Positions 47,802 through 57,542 of a stretch of 64,000 nucleotides of DNA are shown piece after piece. The first letter of the stretch is position 1. Each line of letters begins with the position of its first letter. The translations under genes were made by a program, and so were the position numbers. The stretch spans positions 1,364,001 to 1,428,000 of the forward strand of contig NZ_CANNCF010000001.1 in the NCBI RefSeq assembly GCF_947503045.1, written 5' to 3'. The notes beneath the pieces are model-generated. The model was not told the origin of the DNA, ran no database searches, and worked only from the letters and a program-made list of their open reading frames with translations. The DNA is from an uncultured Tateyamaria sp. (GTDB lineage Bacteria > Pseudomonadota > Alphaproteobacteria > Rhodobacterales > Rhodobacteraceae).

Positions 47802-48410
47802 TTATTTCTCCAGGATCAGGCGCAGACCCAGCGCACCCAGCAGGGTGGCGGCAATGCGGTCAAAAACGGGTTTGAAGCTGAGATAGGCGCGCCGGACATG
47901 AGGTGTACTGAGCGCAAGCGCGAGCCCGGTGTAAAAGAGGAGTTCGAGCACCCAGTGATTGATCACGATCACGGCGATATCGGTCGGGGCAAGACCCTTG
48001 GGAAAAACCACCACGATCACGGCGGCGGCAAAGAGCATCGACTTGGGGTTGCCAAAGTTCAGTAGCATGCCCGACAGGATGGCGCGGCCCTTTGGCATCG
48101 GGGCCTCACCCAGTGCATCGCGCGCATGCCGCCATGTCTGGATCGCGATCCAGATCAGATACAGCGCACCGCCGATTTTCAGCGCCGTGTAAATCCAGGG
48201 GAGCAAGGTGAAAACAGCCTCAAGACCCAGGAGCGCGGCCAGTGTCCACATCGCAGCCGCCGTGCCAAGCCCTAGCCCGGTCAGCATGCCCGCGACCCGT
48301 CCCGAGGCCACTGTCGTCTTGATGAAATAGAGAAGCGCCGCACCGGGGGCGGCAATCGCCGCCATAAGAACCACATTGAAGGCGATGAGGTCGGCGAGGG
48401 TCAGGCTCAT
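47802..48410 (-). CDS. LysE family amino-acid exporter
   Basis: 202 residues from the ATG at 48410 ([20 protein letters not shown]); 76 Cys- and His-rich residues further upstream in the frame are not part of the family. Five or six membrane segments are present, with [17 protein letters not shown] in place of the usual PGP motif and [20 protein letters not shown]. It would export an amino acid or homoserine-lactone-like compound; the substrate is unknown. It is divergent from the unknown gene at 48552. Confidence 0.9.
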   Translation of the reverse strand: MSLTLADLIAFNVVLMAAIAAPGAALLYFIKTTVASGRVAGMLTGLGLGTAAAMWTLAALLGLEAVFTLLPWIYTALKIGGALYLIWIAIQTWRHARDALGEAPMPKGRAILSGMLLNFGNPKSMLFAAAVIVVVFPKGLAPTDIAVIVINHWVLELLFYTGLALALSTPHVRRAYLSFKPVFDRIAATLLGALGLRLILEK

Positions 48411-48551
48411 GGTATGTGGTTCCTTTCTTGCGGTCTGATAGCGCAACGGCGCGGCGCAAGGAAGGGTGCACGTAGCCGTTACAACCTGTGTATATTTTGC
48501 GATCAGATGTTGTGCTAGCTCTGCGCCATTGCATGTTTCAGGAGGACAGAC

Positions 48552-49256
48552 ATGGCAACAGCATCCGACGACATGGTTGCACAGCTTTACACCCATGGCA
48601 AAGCGGCAAAAAGCAAGATGGCGACCCTCGCCACGCACTTAAAAACCCACAAGAAAAGCCCGAATGCCCAGAAGATCGTGGATACCGGTCTGGCTTTTCG
48701 CAAGATCATGACGGAGGTGGAAAGGTTCCACGACGACATGCAGAAAAAGCCACCGGCTCTGCCGGAAGAAAACGCTTACAAATCGATCCGCGCGGCCCTG
48801 ACCAAGATCATTTCCGTGATCGTCAAACTGGAAAAGGCCATAGGCAAGGAAGAGGACGATCAAGACGACAATGATGTCGAGCCAGCGCCCAAGGCTGCGC
48901 CTGAGCCGGAGCCACTGTCAGGTGTGACCGAGGTCGAATGCTACAGCGCCGCCCGCAAGGAGCTGGTCGGTACCGACGCCAAGCTAGCCCAGGCACTTGT
49001 CCAGATCGCCACCGGGGTACCGGGGCGCACCGGACCCAAGGACAAGGATGTTCCCAAGTTCAATCACATTCACATCGGGGGAAATGCCAAAAACAACGTG
49101 CTGTTCCAGCCCAATACCCGCGTGGTTCTGGGGATAATCGATTTCCACATCGAAAAGAGCAACAACAAGCAGCAAAAGGAAGCGGTCAAGAAGGTCGCCG
49201 AACGTTCGGGTGCCAAAACGACCCTGAAAGTCGAGGGCAGCAAAGTCTCGACTTGA
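48552..49256 (+). CDS. Protein of unknown function, helical N-terminus plus C-terminal domain
   Basis: 234 residues, ATG preceded by AGGAGG. No signal peptide. Residues 1-98 are helical and lysine-rich (MATLATHLKTHKKSPNAQKI). Then comes an acidic/Pro linker (EEDDQDDNDVEPAPKAAPEP). Residues 125-234 form a domain with FNHIHIGGNAKNNVLF and TRVVLGIIDFHIEKSN. I do not recognise either domain. The helical-domain, charged-linker, globular-domain layout resembles the 281-residue protein at 62996, but no sequence similarity was seen. It is convergent with fabI. Confidence 0.75.
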   Translation: MATASDDMVAQLYTHGKAAKSKMATLATHLKTHKKSPNAQKIVDTGLAFRKIMTEVERFHDDMQKKPPALPEENAYKSIRAALTKIISVIVKLEKAIGKEEDDQDDNDVEPAPKAAPEPEPLSGVTEVECYSAARKELVGTDAKLAQALVQIATGVPGRTGPKDKDVPKFNHIHIGGNAKNNVLFQPNTRVVLGIIDFHIEKSNNKQQKEAVKKVAERSGAKTTLKVEGSKVST

Positions 49257-49281
49257 TTATCGCTCCCAGACGCGCAAGGCC

Positions 49282-50088
49282 CTAGCCCTTGGCGATGTCC
49301 GGCGCGTCCACCGCCTTCATGCCGACGACGTGATAACCTGCATCCACGTGCAGGTTTTCACCTGTGGTGCCGCTGGACAGATCACTCAGCAGATACAGCG
49401 CGGATTTGCCCACGTCCTCAATGGTTACGTTGCGGCGCAGGGGCGAGTTGTATTCATTCCACTTCATGATGTAGCGGAAATCGCCGATGCCGGAGGCGGC
49501 CAGTGTCTTGATGGGGCCCGCGCTGATCGCATTGACGCGGATACCGTCCTTGCCCAGATCTTCGGCGAGGTATTTGACCGAGGCCTCAAGGGCGGCCTTG
49601 GCCACGCCCATCACGTTGTAATGCGGCATCACCTGCTCGGCCCCGTAATAGGTGAGGGTGACCGCGCTGCTGCCTGCGTTCATCATCTTTTCCGCGCGCG
49701 CCATCACGGCGGTGAAGGAATAGACCGAGATGTCCATGGTCATGGTGAAATTGTCGCGGCTGGTGTCGACATAGCGCCCGCGCAACTCGTTCTTGTCGGA
49801 AAAGCCGATGGCGTGGACCAGAAAATCAAGTCCCCCCCAGCGGTCCTTGAGATCGGCAAAGAGCGCGTCCATCGACGCCTCGTCCCCCACATCGCAAGGC
49901 AGCACGATGTCGCTGTCCAGCTGTGCCGCCAATGGATCGACCCGTTTCTTGAGCGCATCGCCCTGGTATGAGAACGCCAGTTCCGCACCCGCGCCATGCA
50001 AGGCGCGCGCAATGCCCCATGCAATGGATTTGTCATTGGCCAGACCCATGATAAGGCCTCGCTTTCCTGCCATCAGGTCTGTTGCCAT
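49282..50088 (-). CDS. fabI: Enoyl-ACP reductase (NADH), FabI
   Basis: 268 residues. The nucleotide site is GLIMGLANDKSIAWGIA, and the catalytic residues are Y147 (TYYGAEQ) and the Y157-x6-K164 pair (YNVMGVAKAALE), the FabI spacing rather than that of ordinary short-chain dehydrogenases. RVNAISAGPIKTLAASGI follows. It reduces enoyl-ACP in fatty-acid elongation and is the target of triclosan. It is divergent from pdxH. Confidence 0.96.
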   Translation of the reverse strand: MATDLMAGKRGLIMGLANDKSIAWGIARALHGAGAELAFSYQGDALKKRVDPLAAQLDSDIVLPCDVGDEASMDALFADLKDRWGGLDFLVHAIGFSDKNELRGRYVDTSRDNFTMTMDISVYSFTAVMARAEKMMNAGSSAVTLTYYGAEQVMPHYNVMGVAKAALEASVKYLAEDLGKDGIRVNAISAGPIKTLAASGIGDFRYIMKWNEYNSPLRRNVTIEDVGKSALYLLSDLSSGTTGENLHVDAGYHVVGMKAVDAPDIAKG

Positions 50089-50225
50089 TTAACTGCCCAC
50101 CCGTACCCTTGTTTCTTGCGATCAGCTTTAGGCCATTGCCTTATGCGCATCAAGAGAGCGCGACACGGTTGAACAGTCCCCGCCGCACCGCTAGCTGAAG
50201 GACAAGGGTGACAAGGAGCATGACA

Positions 50226-50831
50226 ATGGCGGATCGGGACGACAAATTTGCAGGCGAGGATCCCTTTGTCCTTGTCCGCCAGTGGCTGGCCGAGGCCGAG
50301 GCCAGCGAGATCAACGACCCCAACGCGATTGCCCTCAGCACGGTGGACGCGAGCGGCATGCCGAACGCGCGGATGGTTCTGCTCAAGGAGGTCGAGGATG
50401 ATGCGTTTGTCTTTTACACCAATTACGAAAGCGCCAAGGCAGGCGAGCTGGACCACGCCGAAAAGGCCGCCTTCGTGATGCACTGGAAGTCGCTGCGCCG
50501 TCAGGTGCGGGTGCGCGGGCACGTGGAAAAGGAAGACGGGCCGCAGGCGGATGCCTATTATGCCTCGCGCTCGCTGAAGTCGCGGCTGGGAGCCTGGGCG
50601 TCGGCCCAAAGCCAGCCGCTGGACAGCCGCGCCACCCTGATGGCCAAGGTCGCCAAAGTCACGGCCCAGCACGGAACAAGCCCCGCGCGCCCGCCGTTCT
50701 GGGGGGGCTATCGGATCACGCCGGTCGAGATCGAATTCTGGGCTGATGGCGCGTTCCGGCTGCATGACAGGTTCCGCTGGAGTCGGGAAAATCCGGGCGC
50801 GCAATGGTCAATTTTGAGACTTTCCCCCTGA
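50226..50831 (+). CDS. pdxH: Pyridoxamine 5'-phosphate oxidase
   Basis: 201 residues from the ATG at 50226, eight bases after AAGGAG; an ATG at 50220 is too close to that site. FMN-binding residues are in [20 protein letters not shown], with the C-terminal signature [14 protein letters not shown]. It oxidises PNP/PMP to the cofactor PLP. A short ATTTCA/TGAAAT inverted repeat follows the stop. Confidence 0.95.
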   Translation: MADRDDKFAGEDPFVLVRQWLAEAEASEINDPNAIALSTVDASGMPNARMVLLKEVEDDAFVFYTNYESAKAGELDHAEKAAFVMHWKSLRRQVRVRGHVEKEDGPQADAYYASRSLKSRLGAWASAQSQPLDSRATLMAKVAKVTAQHGTSPARPPFWGGYRITPVEIEFWADGAFRLHDRFRWSRENPGAQWSILRLSP

Positions 50832-50948
50832 ATTTCATGCGACGTGAAATGCAAAGGGCTGAAAAATAGTAACTTTAACCGCTTGAAAATGGTGTGCGAA
50901 ATAGCGCAAGTCTTAGGACGAGACACATAAAACGCAGAAAGATGAGGC

Positions 50949-51488
50949 GTGTCAGAGTTTTTGGAACACCCTGACACCGTGTCAGGCACGGTGAAATGGT
51001 TCGACCCGGTGAAAGGTTTCGGCTTCATCGTGTCCTCTGACGAGGGCCCTGATATCCTGCTGCACGTGAACGTTCTGCGCAATTTCGGCCAGTCTTCGGT
51101 CGCTGATGGTGCAGAGGTCAATGTCCGCATCCAAAAGACCGACCGCGGCGTTCAGGCGATTGAAGTGCTTGCGATCCAACCACCCGCCCATGCCGAGAAC
51201 GAGCCGCTGGCCGACATTGCCGAGCTGGATCAGGATGCGGTTGCGAATGCGCCGCTGGAACCCGGTCGCGTCAAATGGTTCGACAAGGGCAAGGGCTTTG
51301 GTTTTGCCAATATCTTTGGCGCACCCGAGGACGTGTTCTTGCATGTCGAGGTGCTGCGCCGCTCCGGCCTGTCCGATCTGGCCCCCGGCGAGGCGCTGGC
51401 CCTGCGCGTGATCGACGGCAAACGTGGGCGCATGGCCGCCGAAGTGCAGGCCTGGGAATCAGCGATCACACAGCGCGGCGATGACTGA
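50949..51488 (+). CDS. Double cold-shock-domain protein
   Basis: 179 residues with a GTG start. Two cold-shock domains are separated by an acidic linker: the first has GTVKWFDPVKGFGFIVSSDE (RNP1) and DILLHVNVL (RNP2), the second GRVKWFDKGKGFGFANI and DVFLHVEVLRRSG. Such paired proteins are typical of alphaproteobacteria and bind single-stranded nucleic acid. The DUF192 gene overlaps its last 8 bases, so the two are probably co-transcribed. Confidence 0.92.
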   Translation: MSEFLEHPDTVSGTVKWFDPVKGFGFIVSSDEGPDILLHVNVLRNFGQSSVADGAEVNVRIQKTDRGVQAIEVLAIQPPAHAENEPLADIAELDQDAVANAPLEPGRVKWFDKGKGFGFANIFGAPEDVFLHVEVLRRSGLSDLAPGEALALRVIDGKRGRMAAEVQAWESAITQRGDD

Positions 51489-51975
51489 CCCCAGACCAAG
51501 GGTCGTGACCGCACTCTATCAACTGGCGCTGGCCGGTATTTTCACGCTTCTCGCAAACCCCCTCTGGGCGCAATGCAGCGCAGAGACTGTCTGGATCAAG
51601 GGTGATTTTGGGCAGGCGCGGTTTTCTGTCGAGATCGCCGATGACGCGGGCGAGCGGGCCACAGGGCTGATGAACCGGCCCAGCATGCCGACAGCGGCGG
51701 GGATGCTGTTCGTCTATGAAGGCCCCAGCACCTTGTCATTCTGGATGCGCAACACGCTGATCGAGCTTGATATGCTGTTTGTCGATGCGACCGGCGTGAT
51801 CCGCAACATCCATCACCGCGCCATTCCGTTGGATGAAACCCCGATTTTCGGCGGCGACGGGCTGACCCATGTGCTGGAAATCAACGGTGGGCTGGCGCGC
51901 ACCCTGGGCATCGAGATCGGCGACCAGTTGCGCCACCCCAGCTTTGCCCAAAGCGACGCGGCCTGGCCCTGCTGA
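51481..51975 (+). CDS. DUF192 family secreted protein
   Basis: 164 residues from the ATG at 51481, overlapping the cold-shock gene's stop. A signal peptide ends near NPLWAQC. The domain has GLMNRPSMPTAAGMLFVYEG, LSFWMRNTLIELDMLFVD and INGGLARTLGIEIGD, all typical of DUF192. Function is unknown. Confidence 0.9.
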   Translation: MTDPRPRVVTALYQLALAGIFTLLANPLWAQCSAETVWIKGDFGQARFSVEIADDAGERATGLMNRPSMPTAAGMLFVYEGPSTLSFWMRNTLIELDMLFVDATGVIRNIHHRAIPLDETPIFGGDGLTHVLEINGGLARTLGIEIGDQLRHPSFAQSDAAWPC

Positions 51976-52121
51976 CCGCCCGCACCCGGCGATAGGGGGA
52001 TCAGGCACCGGGACCACGCCAATTTTCCCGCATTTCCGGCAGCATCCAGGGCCACATGTATTTTTCAAAGCGTGATGGGTCTTTTCAAATCAGAAAACCA
52101 AGTCTAAGAGGGGCGCACGGT

Positions 52122-52198
52122 CGGAGCGTGGCGCAGCCTGGTAGCGCACCTGTTTTGGGTACAGGGGGTCGGAGGTTCGAATCCTCTCGCTCCGACCA
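52122..52198 (+). tRNA. tRNA-Pro (anticodon UGG)
   Basis: 77 bases including an encoded CCA end. Acceptor arms CGGAGCG/CGCTCCG pair fully. The D arm is GCGC-AGCCTGGTA-GCGC, the anticodon stem CCTGT/ACAGG encloses loop TT-TGG-GT, and the T arm is GGAGG-TTCGAAT-CCTCT with short variable loop GGGTC. The anticodon TGG reads proline codons. Confidence 0.96.
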
Positions 52199-52614
52199 TT
52201 ATTCCAAAAAATCAGATGCTTGCGGCTTTTTTTCGCTGTGGTTTTTGCCGAGCATGGCAGCTGTTCCAGCCCCGTTTTCGCACCCATCCGAATCCGCGTG
52301 CATCATGATGTGTCGGGCTGCTCCGGATTTCAGGCCGCGCCAGCATCTTCCCGGCAGGGTTGCGAGTGCGCTCAACCATGCCGATCGCCACCTCCATCCC
52401 GTCGAATCGAGTCCTGCCTGACGATACGTTCCCCCGACGTGACCAATCGGCTTACCTCTAAGCCACTGAAACCCAGACGTTTTGCGATGCCGTTTGCAGG
52501 CTTGCACTAAAGTGATCCCGGTGTATCGTCGGGAGGTCACAGAACAGTTACACGCGGGCATTACCCCGGGCGTATCAATAGGACAAAGCACCGTTCCGGT
52601 GCATGGGAGGAAAC
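52199..52614. other. 416-base gap between tRNA-Pro and ugpB, no gene seen
   Basis: Frames on both strands are open in part but show no family motif, ribosome-binding site or codon pattern like the neighbours, and the base composition is less G+C-rich than the flanking genes. It must contain the ugpB promoter. GGGAGG sits four bases before the ugpB ATG. A pho-box or other operator was not recognised with confidence. Confidence 0.5.
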
Positions 52615-53925
52615 ATGAAGAAATCAGTACTCGGCGCACTCGCCGTATCCACAATGCTGTCGCCGGTTGCGGCCATGGCTGAAACCGAAGTGCAATTCTG
52701 GCACGCATTCACAGGCCGTCTGGGCGAATTGGTGAAAGCGCAGGTTGAGGAATTCAACGCCAGCCAAAGCGACTATGTCGTGGTGGAAAGCCACAAGGGC
52801 AACTACTCCGAAACGCTGAACGCCGGGATCGCGGCCTTTCGCGCGGGTGAACAGCCCCACATCCTGATGGTGTTCGAAGTTGGTACAGCCACCATGATGG
52901 CCGCCGGCGGTGCGATCAAACCGGTGCACGAAGTCATGGCCGAAAGCGGTGCCAGCTTTGATCCCGACGCCTATATCGGCGCGGTCAAAGGCTATTACAC
53001 CTCGACCGATGGCCAGATGCTGTCGCTGCCGTTCAACTCGTCCACGCCCGTTCTTTGGGTGAACCGCGACGCGATGCAGGCGGCGGGCGTTGATCCCGAC
53101 ACGGACCTCTCCACCTGGCAACAGGTTGGCGAGACTCTGGACGCACTGAAGGCGGGCGGCGAGGACTGCGGCCTTGTCACCGCATGGCAAAGCTGGATCC
53201 ACCTCGAAAACTTCTCGGCCTACCATGACGTGCCGTTTGCCAGCAAAGACAACGGCTTTGCCGGTCTGGACACCGAATTGATGCTGAACGGTGAGGCGCA
53301 GATCGCGCACCTCACGGCGATGGGTGAGTGGGCCAAGGACGGCAAGTTCATCTACACAGGCCGTCGCAACGAAGGTGGTGCAAACTTCCGGGCGGGCGAA
53401 TGCGCGCTCTTTACCGAAAGCTCGGCGGGCTATGCGGGCATCAGTTCCGAGGCAGAGTTCGAGTTTGACGTGCGCCCCTTGCCCTATTGGGACGGTGTCG
53501 GCAACGCGCCACAAAACACGATCATTGGCGGTGCCTCGCTTTGGGTGATGTCGGGCCATGAAGACGCCGAATACAAGGGCGTGGGCGAATTCCTGAGCTT
53601 TTTGTCGTCGTCTGATGTTCAGGCCTCCTGGCACCAGAACACCGGCTATCTGCCGATCACAGCCGAAGCGGGTGTCGCCACCCGCGCTGCCGGGTTCTAC
53701 GAACAGAACCCCGGCACAGACATCGCTGTGATCCAGATGACGGCCAAGGAACCAACGGCCAATTCCAAGGGCCTGCGTCTGGGCTCCTTCGATCAGATCC
53801 GCGGGATCATCGACGAGGAACTCGAAGGCATCTGGTCCGGCGACAAGACCGCCCAGGAGGCGATGGACAGCGCAAAGGAACGCGGCGACGCGCTGCTGCG
53901 CCGGTTCGAAGCGGCCAACCGCTAA
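52615..53925 (+). CDS. ugpB: sn-Glycerol-3-phosphate ABC transporter, binding protein UgpB
   Basis: 436 residues from the ATG at 52615 (GGGAGG upstream). A signal peptide ends at PVAAMAE, followed by VQFWHAFTGRLGELVKAQVE, SLPFNSSTPVLWVNRDAM and GGASLWVMSGHED, as in UgpB. It captures sn-glycerol-3-phosphate or glycerophosphodiesters in the periplasm. A strong hairpin after its stop likely sets a higher level of ugpB than of the downstream genes. Confidence 0.92.
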   Translation: MKKSVLGALAVSTMLSPVAAMAETEVQFWHAFTGRLGELVKAQVEEFNASQSDYVVVESHKGNYSETLNAGIAAFRAGEQPHILMVFEVGTATMMAAGGAIKPVHEVMAESGASFDPDAYIGAVKGYYTSTDGQMLSLPFNSSTPVLWVNRDAMQAAGVDPDTDLSTWQQVGETLDALKAGGEDCGLVTAWQSWIHLENFSAYHDVPFASKDNGFAGLDTELMLNGEAQIAHLTAMGEWAKDGKFIYTGRRNEGGANFRAGECALFTESSAGYAGISSEAEFEFDVRPLPYWDGVGNAPQNTIIGGASLWVMSGHEDAEYKGVGEFLSFLSSSDVQASWHQNTGYLPITAEAGVATRAAGFYEQNPGTDIAVIQMTAKEPTANSKGLRLGSFDQIRGIIDEELEGIWSGDKTAQEAMDSAKERGDALLRRFEAANR

Positions 53926-53932
53926 ACACTGT

Positions 53933-53965
53933 AAAGGCAGGCCCGACATCCCGGGCCTGCCTTTT
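53933..53965 (+). terminator. Strong hairpin between ugpB and ugpA
   Basis: AAAGGCAGGCCCG and CGGGCCTGCCTTT pair over 13 bases around a six-base loop, with TTTT at the end. It begins 8 bases after the ugpB stop. It can act as a partial terminator or as a 3' stabiliser of the ugpB message. Confidence 0.8.
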
Positions 53966-53985
53966 GAATTTCCGGGGGCACAGAT

Positions 53986-54867
53986 ATGGAAAAACGCGTC
54001 ACGTTTCGCGGCTGGCTGCTGCCGTTGCTGCTGATTGCGCCGCAGGTCGTGATCTCGGCCGTGTTCTTTTTCTACCCCGCAGGGCAGGCGATCTGGCAGT
54101 CGCTGTTCATTCCCGACCCGTTTGGCCTGTCCTCGCAATATGTCGGACTGGGCAATTTCGAATTTCTGCTGGGGGACAAATTCTACCGCGCGTCTTTCGT
54201 GACGACGGCGGTGTTTTCGATCCTTGTGACACTCTGCTCGATGATCCCGGCGCTGTTTCTGGCCGTGATCGCGGATCGGCTGATCAAGGGATCGGGGGTC
54301 TACCGCACCATGCTCATCTGGCCCTACGCTGTGGCACCGGCCATTGCGGGTGTCTTGTGGCTGTTCATGTTCAACACCCGCGTCGGCGTTGTGTCGTGGT
54401 ATCTGGGCCAGCTTGGCTATGACTGGAACCACGTGCTGAACGGGGGCGAGGCGATGGGCCTTGTTGTCGTCGCCTCGGCCTGGGGGCGGATCAGCTACAA
54501 CTTCCTGTTCTTCTTTGCCGCTCTCCAGGCCGTGCCGCGCTCTGTGATCGAGGCGGCGGCGATTGATGGCGCACGCTTCTGGCGGCGGTTCTGGACCATT
54601 GTGCTGCCGCTCTTGTCGCCCACCACGTTCTTTTTGCTGGTCGTGAACGTGGTCTATTCCTTCTTTGAAACCTTCGGCGTGATCCACACGATCACCGCTG
54701 GCGGGCCGCAGCAATCGACAACGGTGCTGGTCTACAAGGTGTTCTCGGACGGGTTCGTGGGTCAGGACCTCGGCTCATCCTCGGCGCAATCGGTGATCCT
54801 GCTGATCGTCGTGGGCGCGCTCACCATCATCCAGTTCAAATTCATCGAAAAGCGGGTGCATTACTGA
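53986..54867 (+). CDS. ugpA: Glycerol-3-phosphate ABC transporter permease UgpA
   Basis: 293 residues. Six membrane segments are expected; the first is [20 protein letters not shown]. The inner-membrane component signature [20 protein letters not shown] (EAA loop that contacts UgpC) is present. It forms the channel with UgpE. The stop and the ugpE start overlap by one base (TGATG). Confidence 0.93.
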   Translation: MEKRVTFRGWLLPLLLIAPQVVISAVFFFYPAGQAIWQSLFIPDPFGLSSQYVGLGNFEFLLGDKFYRASFVTTAVFSILVTLCSMIPALFLAVIADRLIKGSGVYRTMLIWPYAVAPAIAGVLWLFMFNTRVGVVSWYLGQLGYDWNHVLNGGEAMGLVVVASAWGRISYNFLFFFAALQAVPRSVIEAAAIDGARFWRRFWTIVLPLLSPTTFFLLVVNVVYSFFETFGVIHTITAGGPQQSTTVLVYKVFSDGFVGQDLGSSSAQSVILLIVVGALTIIQFKFIEKRVHY

Positions 54868-55724
54868 TGGTGGGCGAAGTGCATGGCATGGTGGAAAAGC
54901 GTGGCTCGGGCCTGTGGCTGACCCATGTGATGATGATTGCGGGCGTGCTGGTCATCTTCTTTCCGATCTGGCTCGCCTTTGTCGCATCGACCGTGACGCA
55001 GCCTGAAATCGTGCGCCCGCCCATGCCACTCTGGCCCGGTGATCAACTGGTTGAAAACTACTCCAAGGCGCTGTTTTCGGGGGTGAATGTGCCTGTCAGC
55101 ACAATGCTGTTCAACAGCCTTGTGATGGCCATCGGGATCGCCGTGGGCAAGATCATCATCTCGCTCCTGTCGGCCTTTGCGATCGTCTATTTCAAGTTTC
55201 CGGGCAAGATGCTGTTCTTCTGGATGATTTTCCTGACGCTCATGCTGCCGGTCGAAGTGCGCATCGTACCGACCTACGAGGTCGTGGCTGGCTTTGGCAT
55301 GCTCAACAGTTATGGCGGGTTGATCATGCCGCTGATCGCCTCGGCCACCGCCACCTTCCTGTTCCGCCAGTTTTTCCTCACCATCCCGGACGAGTTGGCC
55401 GAGGCCGCGCGGGTGGACGGCGCCAAGCCGATGCAATTCTTTTGGGACATCGTTGTCCCGATGAGCCGCACCAACGTCGCGGCCCTGTTTGTGATCCTGT
55501 TCATCTATGGCTGGAACCAGTACCTCTGGCCGCTGCTCATCACCACCGACCCTGAAATGAACACCATCGTGATGGGCATCAAACAGATGTTCCCCTCGGG
55601 CGATGACGTGGCGGACTGGCCGGTGATCATGGCCACCTCCATCCTTGCGATGATCCCCCCGGTGATCGTCGTCGTCAGCATGCAACGGCTGTTTATTCGC
55701 GGCCTCGTCGATAGCGAGAAGTAA
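54867..55724 (+). CDS. ugpE: Glycerol-3-phosphate ABC transporter permease UgpE
   Basis: 285 residues; a second in-frame ATG at 54888 is an alternative start. Membrane segments and the EAA loop [20 protein letters not shown] are clear, and [15 protein letters not shown] is typical of UgpE. It pairs with UgpA. ugpC follows after 3 bases. Confidence 0.93.
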   Translation: MVGEVHGMVEKRGSGLWLTHVMMIAGVLVIFFPIWLAFVASTVTQPEIVRPPMPLWPGDQLVENYSKALFSGVNVPVSTMLFNSLVMAIGIAVGKIIISLLSAFAIVYFKFPGKMLFFWMIFLTLMLPVEVRIVPTYEVVAGFGMLNSYGGLIMPLIASATATFLFRQFFLTIPDELAEAARVDGAKPMQFFWDIVVPMSRTNVAALFVILFIYGWNQYLWPLLITTDPEMNTIVMGIKQMFPSGDDVADWPVIMATSILAMIPPVIVVVSMQRLFIRGLVDSEK

Positions 55725-55727
55725 ATT

Positions 55728-56783
55728 ATGGCAACGGTTTCCCTGCGCGACGTCAAGAAAAGCTTTGGTCCCACGGACGTGATCCACGGCATCAACACTG
55801 ACATCGAAGATGGCGAATTCATCGTGATTGTCGGCCCCTCGGGCTGTGGCAAGTCCACGCTGCTGCGCATGGTGGCGGGGCTGGAAACGGTCACGGCGGG
55901 GGATGTTCTGATCGGCGGCACACGCGCCAATGACAAGGAACCAATGGACCGCGACATCGCCATGGTGTTCCAGAACTACGCCCTCTATCCACACATGTCG
56001 GTGCGCCAGAACATGGGTTACGGCCTCAAGATCGCGGGCCTGCCCAAGGATCAGATCAATGCCAAGGTCGTCGAGGCGGCCAAGTTGTTGCAGCTGGAAC
56101 CGCTGCTGGATCGCAAGCCCAAGCAGCTCTCCGGTGGTCAGCGTCAGCGGGTGGCGATGGGTCGCGCCATTGTGCGGGAACCGGCGGTGTTCCTCTTTGA
56201 CGAACCGCTGTCCAATCTCGATGCCAAGCTGCGCGTGCAGATGCGCCTGGAGATCAAGGAACTGCAGTCCAAGCTGGGGATCACCTCGCTATATGTGACG
56301 CACGATCAGGTCGAGGCGATGACCATGGCGGATCGGATGATCGTGATGAATGCCGGTGTGGCCGAACAGATCGGCACCCCGCTTGAGGTTTATGAAACCC
56401 CGCGCACCCTGTTTGCCGCGCAGTTCATCGGCAGCCCTGCGATGAACATTGTCGAGGCCGAAGTGAAGGGAGGCAAGGTCTTGCTCGCCGGTCAACCGGT
56501 GGCCGACGGGGCAGGGCCCGATGGACCGGTCAAGCTGGGCGTCCGGCCCGAACATCTGGTGCCTGATGATGCGGGGGCCATCGGCCTGACCGTGCAGATG
56601 GCCGAGCCATTGGGGGCAAACACATTGCTGCACGGACGGCTGGCGGGGTCGTCCGAGGCGCTGACCGCCAGCCTGCAGGGGGTGCATCTGATGGCCAACA
56701 ATGCCTCTGAACTGCGGTTCTCGATCCAGCCCGGCAAGGCGCATGTGTTTGATGCTGCCAGCGGCGTGCGGCGCATCGCCTAA
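55728..56783 (+). CDS. ugpC: Glycerol-3-phosphate ABC transporter ATPase UgpC
   Basis: 351 residues. Walker [14 protein letters not shown], signature [14 protein letters not shown], Walker [16 protein letters not shown] and the switch His in [10 protein letters not shown] are intact. A C-terminal TOBE domain ([13 protein letters not shown]) follows, as in the MalK/UgpC subfamily. It powers the transporter encoded by the three preceding genes. Confidence 0.94.
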   Translation: MATVSLRDVKKSFGPTDVIHGINTDIEDGEFIVIVGPSGCGKSTLLRMVAGLETVTAGDVLIGGTRANDKEPMDRDIAMVFQNYALYPHMSVRQNMGYGLKIAGLPKDQINAKVVEAAKLLQLEPLLDRKPKQLSGGQRQRVAMGRAIVREPAVFLFDEPLSNLDAKLRVQMRLEIKELQSKLGITSLYVTHDQVEAMTMADRMIVMNAGVAEQIGTPLEVYETPRTLFAAQFIGSPAMNIVEAEVKGGKVLLAGQPVADGAGPDGPVKLGVRPEHLVPDDAGAIGLTVQMAEPLGANTLLHGRLAGSSEALTASLQGVHLMANNASELRFSIQPGKAHVFDAASGVRRIA

Positions 56784-56809
56784 GTGATCGGAGTTAAGGG
56801 CACCGCCGA

Positions 56810-57295
56810 TCAGGGAGCGGCGCGCTGCGCGCCCAGTTGGATCGCGTTCAGCCCGTCATAAAAGCTGAGCGTATCACCCACACCCACCTGCATTGCATCA
56901 ATGCGGCCAAGCGCATCCATCAACTGCGCCTCAAGGGCAGCGACATCGGGCGGGCAGCCCATCTTGGTGCTTACCACGTCGCGAAAGCGCACAAATGTGG
57001 GGCCAAACATCGGCACCGCATTGATCGTATTGCAGCCCAGATCGAACGAGATTTGCCCGGCATTGACCGACATTGTCGCAGTCATACCATCCGGCACCGG
57101 CGCGTCTCCGACCTTGGTCAGCGTCCAGGTCCCTTGCAATTGCGTGGCGGGATCGGTGGCACCTGCGGACATGATGAACCTCGGGGTTTGGGGTGTGACA
57201 GACGGACCCGTCTGGAGTGACGGGGTACTGCACGCCAGGGCAGCGTGCGCCGTCACGGCAAGGGCGGGCAGCACGCAGCAACTGAAGCGAAACAT
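56810..57295 (-). CDS. META (HslJ-like) domain protein
   Basis: 161 residues from the ATG at 57295 (MFRFSCCVLPALAVTAHAAL); the longer frame upstream is not protein-like. A signal peptide ends near a Cys (ALACS) that is not a standard lipobox. The domain has LQGTWTLTKVGDAPV, ISFDLGCNTINAVPMFGP and STKMGCPPDVAALEAQL, matching META proteins such as HslJ. The exact role is unknown. It is convergent with ugpC and divergent from the 1573-residue protein gene. Confidence 0.85.
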   Translation of the reverse strand: MFRFSCCVLPALAVTAHAALACSTPSLQTGPSVTPQTPRFIMSAGATDPATQLQGTWTLTKVGDAPVPDGMTATMSVNAGQISFDLGCNTINAVPMFGPTFVRFRDVVSTKMGCPPDVAALEAQLMDALGRIDAMQVGVGDTLSFYDGLNAIQLGAQRAAP

Positions 57296-57542
57296 GACAA
57301 ATCCTTGATTTGTAATGGCTCCACTATCGCGCAGTCGCCGAACATGGGTCAAGGGGGCGCCGAGTAATGAAATACGGACTTGGCATTTCGGCGCGACCTC
57401 GCCTAGGCTGGGTCTCACACAGCGCGTTGTTCCGATCTTTCGGGGCCGTTTTTGCGCACCCATTTTGTTTTTGACCGCCGGGCCATCACCAGGGATCCGG
57501 GTTTTTCGGTCACCTTCACCATTTTGAGACAGGGAGAAGATC

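Noticed and set aside
50949-51488. Two separate cold-shock genes joined by a frameshift
   Set aside because: Paired cold-shock domains in one frame are common in alphaproteobacteria, and the frame is clean.
52624-54714. 696-codon open frame antisense to ugpB and ugpA
   Set aside because: Shadow of two recognisable ABC transporter genes that have ribosome-binding sites.
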